This document shows, one piece after another, positions 11,958 to 23,100 of a stretch of 64,000 bases of DNA (position 1 is the stretch's first letter; each line of letters begins with the position of its first letter). Under the pieces are notes generated by a model. It saw only the letters and a program-made list of their open reading frames with translations, made no database searches and was not told the origin of the DNA. The translations under genes and the position numbers were made by a program. Source of the stretch: Micropterix aruncella (taxonomy: Eukaryota > Arthropoda > Insecta > Lepidoptera > Micropterigidae); contig OX155960.1 in the NCBI GenBank assembly GCA_944548615.1, positions 31,577,888-31,641,887 on the forward strand, read 5' to 3'.

Positions 11958-12949
11958 AATAACACTCACCGGATCACACGGAGTTTTCTACACAACATTT
12001 TATTCAAAAGAGGCCGCTAAAGGCCAATTTAATCGGGATTAGACCCCTAAATCACTTTTGTTCTCCCAGATCGCCGCAGCAGAAAATGACACACCAGCAG
12101 CATTTCCACCGTTTTCGATCTAGAATCAAGGGGCCAGCCAGTCTGGCCAAACTGACAAAACAACATTATTTGAATTTACGAATAAACTATGTGAGAAATA
12201 ATAAATTTTATACTTTATGCCATGAAAGTGTAATAAAAGTATTATTTTTTATTCAGTGTCTTTTTTAAATAAAAATTTATTGACAAATAAAGTTATTAAT
12301 AATAAATAAATTTATTATTTAATAAAAAACTCAAGGAAATAATATTCAGTTGTTTTTACTTTAAGTTGGCTAACCTGACTAACCCAAATTTATATTTTTG
12401 GTAAGCTGACAGATCTTGTGTTTTAAGGTTAGAAAATTCGAAAAGGATAGAAAATATTTTCTTTTGATCAAAAATCAACAGAATAATCCTGAAACTTACC
12501 AAAATCACAACAAATAACCAGCACAATGCATGAAAAGCGATTTATTGTTACATCCCCATCCAGCGAGAGAAATCGGGGGTGAAACCAACGATTTTGATCG
12601 AATCGTCCCGATTCGTTAAACTACAACAACCTTACAATAGAAAAAATTACCATCAATTCCTAACTTAACAAACCTACTAAGAAAGAACTAACCTCAATTC
12701 TAATGGTAAAAAAACTTTTCCATATTAACTATATCAATGGAATTATTTCAGTAACGATAGTAAAGGCTATTTTTTTAAACTTATTCCACTTACTCTAGGA
12801 AAAGAAAAACAAAATTACATCGAACACCATATTACTACAAACCAAAGAAAAAAATCATATGGAATTTCGACAACTTCCAACAACAAAGGATAGAACAATT
12901 CGTTTCCGATAAAATACTCCTACAAAAAAACAACAATGCTCAAAAAGAC
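11958..12949. other. No gene recognised
   Basis: AT-rich. It directly follows, on the minus strand, the end of the gypsy RNase H remnant, so part of it may be decayed element sequence, but no motif supports that. Confidence 0.4.
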
Positions 12950-14450
12950 TCACCGTTTACTTAATAAGAGATTTTAGTAGTTGCCATTTACTGCCTTGCA
13001 TACACGATTAGTGCTACACGTCCTGTAGCCGAATATCGCATCCCGCGGGTAAAATTGTTCTACTCGTGAAAGTAATAGGACAATCGACTCCATCCACCTC
13101 CTGCATTAAAACTTTCCCAAGCCATACAACGACGCATTGCATCTGAACAACGAGCGGTTTTGAATAATCCGGACAAGCCAAAATCGGCCTGGAAAATAAG
13201 GCAGATTCCAGTTTTTGAAAAGTCTCTTCCGCCTCCGGTGTCTACTCATAAAGAGGAGCACCTTTGCGGGTACTTGTCAACCAAGATAACGGAGCATCAA
13301 TACAAATAAAAATCTTTATGACCGATGATACCAGCCGGTTATACCTAGGAAGCTCTTTACAATTTTTGGATAATTTGGAGTAGGAGAGTCGAGAATACAT
13401 TTTAACTTCTTAGGGTCGGTATATAGACCATGAGAATCTACTACATATAGTAAACACTTCAATTCATGACGGAAAAAGTGGCATTACTGACTTTTGAAAT
13501 TTATAGAGAGGTTGGCATACATCAACCGATCTAATACTTTGTTTAATAGGGTTATATGTTTTTCAAATGTAGAAGATACAATAATTATGTCATCTAGATA
13601 ACAAAAAGACATTATTGTCTAAGGAAGGATCGAATAATTTGTCTGCTAACCTTTGCATACAAGTCGGTGAATTGCGAAGTCCAAACGGACACACCAACAT
13701 ATTAAAAAATCCTCGACCAGAAACAGTGAAACTACACCTCTCTCGAGAAGAGGAATCCAAAGTATTTGCCAATAAGCAGCCGATAAGTAGATGACCATAA
13801 ATAATATGCGTCTCGCAAACTGGCCAGGATAGTGGTAATCCTATGAAAGAGGATACGCATCGGGCTTCGTAATTGAATACAGATTTCTGCTATCAAAACA
13901 GAAACGAAGAGTACCATCTGACTTCGGAACACAAATTGTTGGATTATTCCAACCCCCTTTGCTAGTTTCGATAACACCTAACTCTAGCATCTTATCAACT
14001 TCTTTATTCAACAGCGACAGTCTAGCTGGAGACAGTGGATAGTAAAGCTGTTTCAATGAAAGATGATTTTCAGTATCGATAACCTGTGACAACAAATTAG
14101 TACGACCAAGACCCTTGACTTCGGTAGAAATCTTGATATCTTGAAATTTTTTCAACATTACTAATCATCTTGTCCGCGAACGAACGTTGGTCCACAGTCA
14201 ATGGAGTAAAAGGATGCAACGCCCTCACTTCATTGACTCGATGTCAACCGATTACATCGCTGGACACAAACTTGACAAATATTTTATTTATGACAATATT
14301 TTCGGAGCCAACCCGAATTCTCGGATAAAATCCATTCCCAAAAGGGAAGTACCAATATCAGGAGCAACTACAGCTCGAATAACCTGACAACGCTACACAT
14401 ATTGTAGCTGGCTGCAAAGTGGCCTTAGATAAAGGATGATGCACGCCACG
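12950..14450 (-). pseudogene. Ty3/gypsy pol remnant (PR-RT-RNase H)
   Basis: On the minus strand, from high to low coordinates, come a protease end (LLGMDFIREFG, about 14,310-14,370), the RT entry block (YYPLSPARLSLLNKEVDKML, then GVIE, CVPKSDGTLRFC and DAYPL), the block SGRGFFNMLVCPFGLRNSPT, the catalytic YLDD (about 13,590-13,605), and an RNase H start with PITFTSRT. These are the ordered hallmarks of Ty3/gypsy pol. At least four frameshifts or stops interrupt it. No LTRs, Gag or integrase are recognisable nearby, so this is a decayed internal fragment. Confidence 0.88.
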
Positions 14451-14483
14451 ACAAAGTATTTGCTGTTATTCACAAAGTAATTA

Positions 14484-15060
14484 GCCTCTCAGTGGCTCGT
14501 GCCAACAAGGGGTTGACTTTACCCTCCAAACCCCAATACAGTTTGTGCGGGAGGGCTCTAAAGGCAAAAAACATTTCACTACAAAACCTTTCTTAATAAT
14601 CGAGAAAGCTTCAGATAGGATTCCGGTAGTTGATTCGGTCTGTAAGCAATCAAAATTTCCTGAAAGTCTCGGATGCACAGCCCTCCGTCCAGAAATAACT
14701 CTTTACTCTCTATCTCGGAAGGGGACCCTTATTGTAGAATGAACTGTTCCATGGGAATCAAATATCCCAAAAGACCACGAGTACAAATTAAATAAATACC
14801 ATGATCTCGCAAATGTTATCACCCGGAATGGCTTTACTGTTTACCTTCACGCAGTGGAAGTTGGCACTCGTGGCCTGCCGGGAAAAAAATTGTTTCACCT
14901 CTTTAAAGATCTTGGTCTTTCCAGGAAAATAATCAACTCTTTTCTAGAAAAAATATCTGAAACCGCGATTTCCGCATCTCAAATTCTATGGCTTCGATGG
15001 GGAAGTGAATGGGTGGTAAGGTGGACGCTCACATATTTTATGGCAAGACAGCTGTCCTAA
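14484..15060 (+). pseudogene. Transposon-type ORF 3' end, copy A
   Basis: One frame is open from about 14,484 to 15,060 except for a single TGA at 14,740-14,742. It contains ALRPEITLYS, then TVPWES, KYHDLANVITRNGF and HAVEVGTRGLPGK, then FKDLGLSRKI. From memory this resembles the C-terminal region of retroelement-like proteins with an ELTVPWE motif, but I cannot name the clade. Copy B at 30.48 kb has TTA (Leu) at the position of this TGA, so the stop is a point mutation. Compared with copy B it is well preserved. Confidence 0.6.
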
Positions 15061-15175
15061 ACCTACCACAGCCAACCGCTCACAATAAAAATAGAAAGTG
15101 TAAAAAATAAATAAATAATATATGATTAGCCCGACTTCGGTCGGTGAATTTCATGGCAGCTCCGTTTGTATATTA
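15061..15175 (+). repeat. 3' tail of the copy A repeat
   Basis: After the ORF stop, CTACCACA.CC, GTGTAAAAAA and TCGGTCGGTGAATTTCATGG continue the match to copy B (31,000-31,100). Homology ends after GCTCCGTT.GTAT in both, which marks the shared 3' end of the element. Confidence 0.65.
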
Positions 15176-16600
15176 TTCATTAAATTTAAAAGAGACCTAA
15201 AAGCTATCGTCTTAACTGAGCATGCATTAAATGACCGGGGGAGGCTCGAAACGTATCTTAAAGAAGTGTTTGCTACGGGAAAATCGTACCACTTTCCAGT
15301 GATTTTTACGCTGTGTCGGCAGGATGATAGTGAGGCATTACATATATAACACCTATATTTCATGACGTGGCAAGGGTGTGCCCCTCGTTTTACGTACCTA
15401 TAATTGTTAAGCATTTCCTACAACATTCCGTTAACTGTCAAATGCCAGCTTGCATGAAAGTTTAATTATCTCAATATAATTTAATCTAAATCATGTTTAG
15501 CACAATGACGCATTCACAACGAATACATTATAGATTTGAAACACTCTTGGGTTGATAAATCCTCTCTCTCCGAGTCGCAGTGTTGCGCGTCGCTACTGGT
15601 GATTTATGAATATTCATATGACGGGTGGTGCGGTGATCGCTTAGACTTAGCGTCAAATGGACCTCGATGTGCATTCGACTGAATACTCACCCGACAACTC
15701 TGAGAATATCTCTAAGCAGATGACATCTTAGAATTGAAAATCATTTCGGGCTTGCTGTGTCTAGCCATAACATTTATTATAGTTGCTACGCTATTACTTT
15801 TTGTTGCTAGTTGGGCAGGTTTCTTTTATTTGATTTTATAAATTATTTTTCAATTTATATGTAATTTTCCAGTAAACCACAAGCTTTAAGTATGTACTTA
15901 TCTGGAATCACAATTTCTATTAAGAAAAAATAAGGAGGACAAAATAACTAGTTCCATACCGTAATATTAGAATATCGATAGATTGTATACGACGTACCAC
16001 TTGGCCGCGTCGGCGACCGCTATCCGTCCTCTAGGGAGGAGAGTCACTCGGCCCTTCTGAGCTTGTTGATTCGAAGCCATAAATGGCACTTGCGAGAGCG
16101 GCGTGTCGCTGGGCTAAATTTTGATCTAATATATCTCAGGAAATACGAGACTTAAATTAAAAACACTGAAATTTAAATCCAAAATTGCTCATCAAAGTAG
16201 AGTAATAAAATGCTATAGTTTCCATTGTAGTTTTCCCCCCTGCATCGATGCAGTTTATTTGACATCCTTTCTCTTAAAATCTCCCGTCTGAGAGGCTGTA
16301 CATTCTTTTTCAAACCTTACTAACAGAGGTAACCGATGCGCGAAAAGTCCCAAATTGAAATTCTTCGAGCAATCCGTGGAATGTTAATAATATACTGAGC
16401 CGGAATGAGGTGGGATGTAAAATATAGGAAGACAAGACAAAATGTTCGTATAAATTCCAATTTGCACGGGAGCAAAGGGTAGAAAATCGCTTCCGATTTG
16501 TCGTCCGGAGGCTCAATGTCTGTAAAGTTAGATAGACCCTTTAGTTAATGTGGCTATCTTCTTTTTTTAAACTCATTTTTAAAATCAACTCTGTCTACTT
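15176..16600. other. No gene recognised
   Basis: Mixed sequence with GC-richer patches at about 15,560-15,720 and 16,000-16,110. No frame shows a known domain and no TIR or LTR pair is evident. Confidence 0.45.
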
Positions 16601-16609
16601 CGGCTTGAG

Positions 16610-17660
16610 GCACGCTACAAACTCTCAGCTGTTCGCAAACCTTTATCAATTGGTTCAACTCCTATCTCAGGGCCAGAAAACAGCGTGTAAAAGTGGGCGA
16701 TCGAAAATACGAATGGTTAACTTAACGACTGAGGTTCCACAAGGTGCAGGTCTATCCCTGCTTCTTTTCTTAATATTTATAAACGTTATCTCCAACCAAG
16801 TTCGTGGACATGCTAGTCTATATGCCGATGATGTTCAAATATATAATAATTTATCTCCTGAAAACATCAATGCCTCGATAGCTAACGTGAACTTCGAGCC
16901 ATTTATGAATGGTGTGCGCTGTTAGGTCTAACTGATCAACCCTTCGAAATCCCAAGCTATACTCATTGGAGGTCGTAAATTGCTCTCCATAGTAAATGTA
17001 GAGTCGTTTCCACGTTAAAATTGAGATATATAACCATACCTTTGTCGCAAAGATTGAAAGGTCTTGGTCAAATTGTCGATGAATATTTCTCCTGGCAACC
17101 ACACGTAGATAACGAAACTCGTATTTTTTTTTGCTATTTTTCACCCTCTGCAAGCTCTCAAACGACCTCTTCCTGTGTACACAAAAAAACTCTTACAGTC
17201 ACTCCTCTTACCTTTTCTTGAATATGCAGATGTGACATATCTCGACTTATCAGAGGATCTGCTCAACAAACACGAACCTTTGGAAAATGTGTGCATATGC
17301 TTCGTCTTGGGTCTACGTAGTATGATCATGTGTCCGAATGTAGGGAAAAGTTAAAGTGGTTGCCAGTACGCCAAATTAGAAATGTTCAAATACTTGCTCT
17401 ACTCTATCGTGTTCTCTCCCAAACAACACCATCCTATCTCCAAGAGCTTTTTGAACCATTAAGTACCTACCATATTCAGTGTCCATGGTGCAAGACTCTG
17501 GTGCGTTCTCCCAGCAAATATGCGAAACTCGCCTTTTTTAGAATCATTCAAGGCTCATCTTAAAGAATAGTACTTTTCTAAGAAGTATTCCTCTCCTCAG
17601 GCTTTCTTCAGAGAAACATATTTGTTTATTTCGACAACGCGCGCATGTACCAATGCACTG
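16610..17660 (+). pseudogene. LINE RT to C-terminal fragment
   Basis: Plus-strand frames carry, in order, a VPQGAGLSLLLFLIFIN block, SLYADDVQIY (catalytic YADD), AILIGGRKLL, GLGQIVDEYFSWQPHVDN, a LEYADVTYLDLSE-like stretch, EKLKWLPVRQIRN and a final region near AFFRETYLFIS. This is the ordered palm, thumb and C-terminal part of a LINE ORF2. Several frameshifts and stops break it. The piece at 49.89 kb belongs to a related family. Confidence 0.88.
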
Positions 17661-17743
17661 TATGATTAGGTTATTTGAAATCAAAGACTATCGCGGATGC
17701 TTCATATTATTATTAGGATAAAAACGAATGTATCAAGTAAAGT

Positions 17744-17852
17744 TTGTAGCAACTGACGTTTCGGCGACGTTGCAACCTCCGTTGTCCAGAGTAGATAGTC
17801 TACCATTGACAACGGCGCTTGCAACATTGCTTAAACGTCGGGTGCTAAAAAC
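17744..17852. repeat. Foldback piece of a dispersed repeat
   Basis: TAGCAACTGACGTTTCGGCG and GTTGCAACCTCCGTTGTC on the left pair with GACAACGGCGCTTGCAAC and AAACGTCGGGTGCTA on the right, giving a stem of about 40 bp. One arm reappears at about 58,655-58,700 (GATGTTGCAACCGCCGTTGT). Non-coding. Confidence 0.6.
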
Positions 17853-17860
17853 TTTACTGT

Positions 17861-18653
17861 TTTTATCCCATTTAGAATTATATTTAATGATTAGGTAAGT
17901 TACAATATATTGTGATGTGGTAATAAGCTCGCTATTTTGTATTCCTATTTCTAAGTTCAAATAAAGAGTTTGGAATTATTATTATTACTAAAAAAAGATA
18001 TAGGTATTTTAAGTTTTGTTTCTGTTTCTATGTCAATCTACTCTATATGCACCTTTATGATAAGATTACATTGTGCGTCAGGGGTCTTGCAGACGTTCAT
18101 TTTAAGAAAAAGGTCCAGGACATTCTTATCAAGTACCCAATTTATTCTATTAGGGACTTTGACAATATTGAATTTCCTAATCTTTCCTGATTACTTTTAT
18201 TATAATACTATATATTTTTTTTCCTTGACCATATATCCAATCATTTTGATAATCGGAGATGTATTATATTAATAAAATTTGTATTGACTATTTCTATTGA
18301 GACATTTCTATTTGTAATCTTATAATTGTGGTATTTCTGATTTGACTATTAAATGACTGACTATTCGTTTTTATATTTTGACTATTTGTATTTTTCATCT
18401 ATACCTACTTAGGTATTATAGCATCTCAAATAGATTTTTAAAGGACCGTATATTTTTATTGTAAATTTATTTAATAGTTGTTTTTACCGTTAAAAAAAAT
18501 AGGCAATCTGTATAAAAATAATTATACAACATAAGGTATAACACATTATCTTGTATAAAGAATTTGACTTTGCCAAGAGTAGGGATATCTACTAACTGGT
18601 CTATTATATACAATAAAAAATAAATTTAAAGATATGTATAAAATATGTTTATA
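17861..18653. other. No gene recognised
   Basis: Very AT-rich sequence, including the left flank of the BEL insertion. The 100-aa hydrophobic frame at 17,970-18,272 looks like AT-driven coding noise. Confidence 0.5.
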
Positions 18654-18658
18654 ATCTG
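18654..18658. repeat. Target-site duplication (left) of the BEL element
   Basis: ATCTG directly precedes the 5' LTR. The same five bases at 27,558-27,562 directly follow the 3' LTR. Five base pairs fits the 4-6 bp duplications made by BEL/Pao integrases. Confidence 0.95.
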
Positions 18659-20080
18659 TGGTTCAGAATATCCGAAAGAGCGGACGCCAGGGTCGATAAA
18701 TCTTCCCTAAAAGTGAGACCCTCTTACAAAGGGTAGGAAACATAATTAGTCACGGACGCCGAGGATATGAGATTCCTTGAAAAATAGCTGATAACTCAAA
18801 GGAAAGGACAGAAAGGGGCTATAAAATATAAAATAAACGAGCGGTCGACCCTGAAACACGAGAATCCAGGGACCGACAACGTTCCCATTCAAAATAAATC
18901 GTGAAAAGGACCCCTTAGTAACACATGGTAACGATAAATTCCCTGGCGAGGCGACTGGCAAAAGACTACGAAATAAAAACCGTGGACGTTACAAAAAATC
19001 ATACATACTCCAAATCCCACAATTCCCCCTAGAAATAATATAGTTTAAAATGTAAAGAAACTTGCATGATTAATTAATTAAGCATAGCATATAGTATTTC
19101 GTTTAATGTAAAGTAAAGCGCTAGGAGAGACAACTTAATTAGCCTAATTAACGATCTAACATTAATATTAACTTGTTACTAATGACCTGAAACTAACCTA
19201 TGTTTAAGACAATATGTACTCGGGAACGGTGGCGTTTGCGACGAGAATCTGTAATAACAATAATAATAATAATGCTTTATTTAAGAGGAAGTAGTACGAA
19301 AATTATGTCTTAAAAAACTACCCAACTAGGTTCATGCCTGTACTAGGGTAGATTCTTTTCTTTTAAATTAAGCAAATAATATGTCTATAAAATGTTTAAA
19401 TGTACGACAGAGACAACTAGTGTATTCGCTTCTCGCTCTAGCGTGCAAGCGAGGAAGCATGATCGCGATGTCTCTCTCAAACGGGGTTGCATCTGTTATG
19501 CGCCCTGTCTCGTTATTGGACAAAACGTGTGCGGCGCAGTAATAGGGGTGTGTTTAGAAATTTCTGGAAGGATCTAGACCAATGAGAGGTAAGGGCGGTC
19601 GCTATCTTAAAAAAAATGTAATGGCGATCGACGACAGAAAAGAGCGAAAGCTTCAGTTGTAAATTGGCAAAGGATCAGCGTGAACGCGCCGCGATCCAAG
19701 CACCGGGACTTAGTAGTAAATTATAAGTACTCGGAACTCAATGTAAAAGTAAAGATAAGTGACCGAATAAAAGAAAGTCTCGCGAATAAAAAGTGTTTAT
19801 TTTCGACGGAAGCTTATCCTGCGTGACCTGAGGAAAGTGAGGTTCTATCACGGAAGCCTCTCGCTGAACAAATTTCCTTGTGAGGTTGGAATCCACCAAT
19901 CGTTCGAGACAACCACCCCTGAGAGAAAAAACAACCTAGCTGGTGAGTGATTACCATTTGAATACAGTCCAAGGTGAAAACCATTGAAGATAATCGAAGG
20001 GGTAATTACCCAGCACAAAGGGGGTCGCGTAAATTCACAAGTAAAGTGGGTTTATGCAAACCGGGTAAAAATCCCAACCA
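18659..20080 (+). repeat. 5' LTR of the BEL/Pao element
   Basis: The LTR starts TGGTTCAG and ends AACCA, so it has the TG..CA ends expected of LTRs. It matches 26,136-27,557 over its whole length by eye. A TATA-like box (CTATAAAATA) lies at 18,820-18,829 and another (TATAAAAT) near 19,385. AATAAA signals lie at 19,766-19,771 and 19,785-19,790, followed by a T-rich stretch, which suggests an R region late in the LTR; the exact U3/R/U5 borders cannot be set from sequence alone. A short TAA microsatellite lies near 19,255-19,273. The short open frames inside it (18,746-18,961 minus and 19,392-19,577 plus) have no recognisable product. Confidence 0.96.
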
Positions 20081-20083
20081 TCG

Positions 20084-20101
20084 TGGTCCTCCGTCAAGCC
20101 G
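20084..20101 (+). promoter_or_regulatory. Putative primer binding site
   Basis: Three bases after the 5' LTR the sequence reads TGGTCCTCCGTCAAGCC. A TGG start at this place is the expected complement of a tRNA 3' CCA end. The seven bases after the discriminator position are complementary to a possible acceptor-stem 3' strand. I could not identify which tRNA primes it. Confidence 0.45.
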
Positions 20102-20163
20102 AATAAAGAAAATCGGAAAGAAAAGTGACTTTGGATCAAGAACGAGAAAAGAAAAATAAAAAT

Positions 20164-23100
20164 ATGGATTCGAAAAGCACGCAATCCGAAAATCCAAGAC
20201 CTTCATCGCGCGCCTGGTCAGAGAGCAGCAGAAGAAGCGAGCACGTTCAGGAACTGCGAGCAGCATCTGAAGAACTTCGAAGAGTGAACCTCCAAAAAGC
20301 CAAGAAAAAAGCTGATAAAAATAAATTGGATGCGGAACTGAAAAAAGTGGCTGCGCGGCGCACGGCGCGCAGAGCGGCTGAAGAAATCGAAGAAGAGGCT
20401 GACATGGACCTTCAACGAGCAGCGATGCAGGAAGAACTGGATGCAGCGGAAGAAGACTCGCGGCATGCTATGAGGATGCTGGAAATTGTCTCCGAAACCT
20501 TCGGGACAGAAACGAGCAGTCAGGAAAATGATCGCGACGTCGCGGGGGACAACACGGCAGCCAGCAGAGTGTCGAGATGGGCCGAGTATCAAACTCCAGC
20601 TGCTGAGACGTCCCCAGAACCCTGGGGGGGAACATTCGCAGAAGAAAATGGAGAAGCGGCACGGCGGCGTGAAGACGGCGGGCGATCGGAACCGGGCAAC
20701 GCGGCGGCGTCCGGCGCGACGATGGCGGACGGCGCGACGGTGGCGGACGGCGCGGCGAATGCGGGCGGCGCGGCGAATGCGAGCGGCGCGGCAGCTGCGG
20801 ACAACGCTAGGGCAGAGACCAAGGCGGTGTCGGCGGCGGCGGTAAAGGCCGCCGCTGATACGGACCTGGGTACGAGCAGCGATGGAATTAGCAGCTCGAG
20901 CGAAAAAATGATAAAAGAGGTATGTAGGATTTTTTCTGTAGCGTCCACAAAACCGCATTTTGCAAAAGAGTTACCTTCATTTCACGGGAATCCTTTAGAA
21001 TTCGTAGCCTTCAAAGCTATTTTCAAACAGTCGACAGACGTAATGCATTTAAATGATGCACAAAACTTATTGCGTTTGCAGACAGCATTAAAAGGTAGAG
21101 CACGCGAGGCAGTGACGGGTTTGCTTTTAAGTCCTGACAACGTGACAAATATCATGACCACGTTAGAGGCGCTATTCGGTAATACGAATTTAATTATTCA
21201 GAGAACGATAGCGGATTTGAGGAAAGAAAAAGGGTTATCTGATAGTCTAGATGCAGACGGTTTAATGCGATTTGCGTGCCAGATAAAAAATCTGGTCGCG
21301 ACCGTAAAATCGGTAAATAAATTAGAACATCTTTATAATCCAGACTTATTGGCTTCACTTGTGGCAAAATTGCCAAAGAACTTATTAACTCTGTGGCTAG
21401 CTGACAGGGGAAGGGTTGGTTTAAACGATCCGGTATTAGTTTATTTCGCATTATGGTTAGAGAAATTAGCGATCAGCGCACAAGACGCCGGTCTGTGTAC
21501 CGCAGAGCTCCCTAGGAAAAGTTATGATAACCCGCGAGACAAGAGACAGAAAGAAACGGGCTCTAAAAAATATATTTTACATACCCAGGGCAAAGAAGAC
21601 CCTAAGTGCCCTCGGTGTGAGAAATCCCATTATTTAAATAAATGTGAAGAATTTAAAAATCTAACTTTAGCAAGCCGCTGGGATGAGATAAAAAAAATGC
21701 GTAGGTGTTTTAAATGTTTAGGGCACAACCACGGCCGAAAATCGTGTTCGGCATATAAACGGTTTCCAAAGGGCAAATATCATTATCTGCTGACCGCCCC
21801 GCCGCCTGCGAACGAGGCGGACATCGCGGCGGCGCCGCGCGCGAGCTCCGAGGTAGTGGCGAACGCAGTATCTGGAAATCAGGTCATTCTGCAAGTATTA
21901 CCGATAACCGTAGTTGGAACCCGGGGTAGAAAAACATTATATGCGTTGTTAGACGCAGGCGCGACTGTTTCACTCATTGATCAGAGCGTGGCAATAGAAC
22001 TAGGCATTCGAGGCCCGACGCAGGGATTACAGCTCTCTGGAATCGGGAATATGAGAGAGAGTAATAGCAGTGCCGAAGCGGTGTCCTTCAAAGTAAGGGG
22101 AGATTTAGGTAAGAAGGAATACGTAGTACGAGCTTACAGCGTAGCCTCGTTAAATCTACCGGAGGTCAAATGCGTGATAAGTGCGCAGAGGCCGATCGGA
22201 GGGATGGTGCGTTCGACTCAGGCGACGACCTTAAAACCTGACCTGCTCCTGGGAGCTAATTGTTGGGAACTGATAGTCTCTAGAGGATTAAAAATGGTAG
22301 ACGGGGGCCTATCGGTATCTAAAACACTCCTGGGGTGGGTGGCTATCGGCGGCAATAACGCTCTCGAACGAGACATTAGGTACCCGGCGCTATGCTTAAA
22401 TCAGGAAAATGAACCTTCTTTAGATAAATTACTTGAAGAAAATCTGAAGCTAGAGTACGATTGGCCACAGAAAAAGCGAAAGCTTCAGGCCGATGTTAGG
22501 GCTGAAAAAATCTTAGAAGATACTACTTCTTTTAAAAATGGAGTATGGGAGACAGGTCTGTTATGGAAAGAGGTGAACTTTTCCGTACCAGATAACCGAG
22601 ACATGGCAATGACTCGGCTGAGGTCAGTGGAACGGAAAATGGACTCCGACCGTCTTTATGGAGAAAAATACTGCCAGCAGATAGAGAGATATCTAGCTGA
22701 GGGGTATGCTTCGGAAGTCGAGGAAAAACAATTAAAAAACCGCCCTCGAGTGTTATTTCTTCCGCACCTGGGGGTTATTCACCCCGCGAAGAAAGACAAA
22801 ATTCGTGTCGTTCACGACGCTGCGTCCTCGGGCGCAGGCGGGTCGCTGAATAGCATGTTATTAGGTGGACCAGACTATTTAAATAGCATATTAGGAATTT
22901 TATTACGATTCCGTGAAAATGCAATCGCTTTCACGGCCGACATACGAGATATGTATCTTCGGATAAAAGTGAGAGAGGAAGATAGCTTCAGTCAGCTGTT
23001 TCTCTGGCGAGGTTTCCAGCGTGAAAGTCCTCCAAAAATATTAAAAATGGACTGTCTAATATTCGGTAGTTGTAGCTCCCCGGCCTCCGCGATCTACGTA

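Noticed and set aside
12350..12949. LTR of the gypsy remnant
   Set aside because: No second copy, no TG..CA pair and no polypurine tract or primer site could be matched around the remnant.
17970..18272. 100-aa hydrophobic frame as a membrane protein
   Set aside because: Very AT-rich DNA yields Ile/Leu/Phe/Tyr-rich frames by composition; no start context or conservation hint.
18746..18961. 71-aa and 61-aa frames in each LTR as genes
   Set aside because: They recur identically in both LTRs because the LTRs are identical, and they show no domain. They are chance frames in regulatory DNA.
20125..20163. GTG at 20,125 as start of the BEL polyprotein
   Set aside because: Eukaryotic translation uses ATG here; the in-frame ATG at 20,164 is the first suitable start and precedes all domains.
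20218..20958. 246-aa minus-strand frame opposite gag
   Set aside because: It is the antisense shadow of the GC-rich Ala/Gly and charged region of Gag, with Arg- and His-rich composition and no domain.
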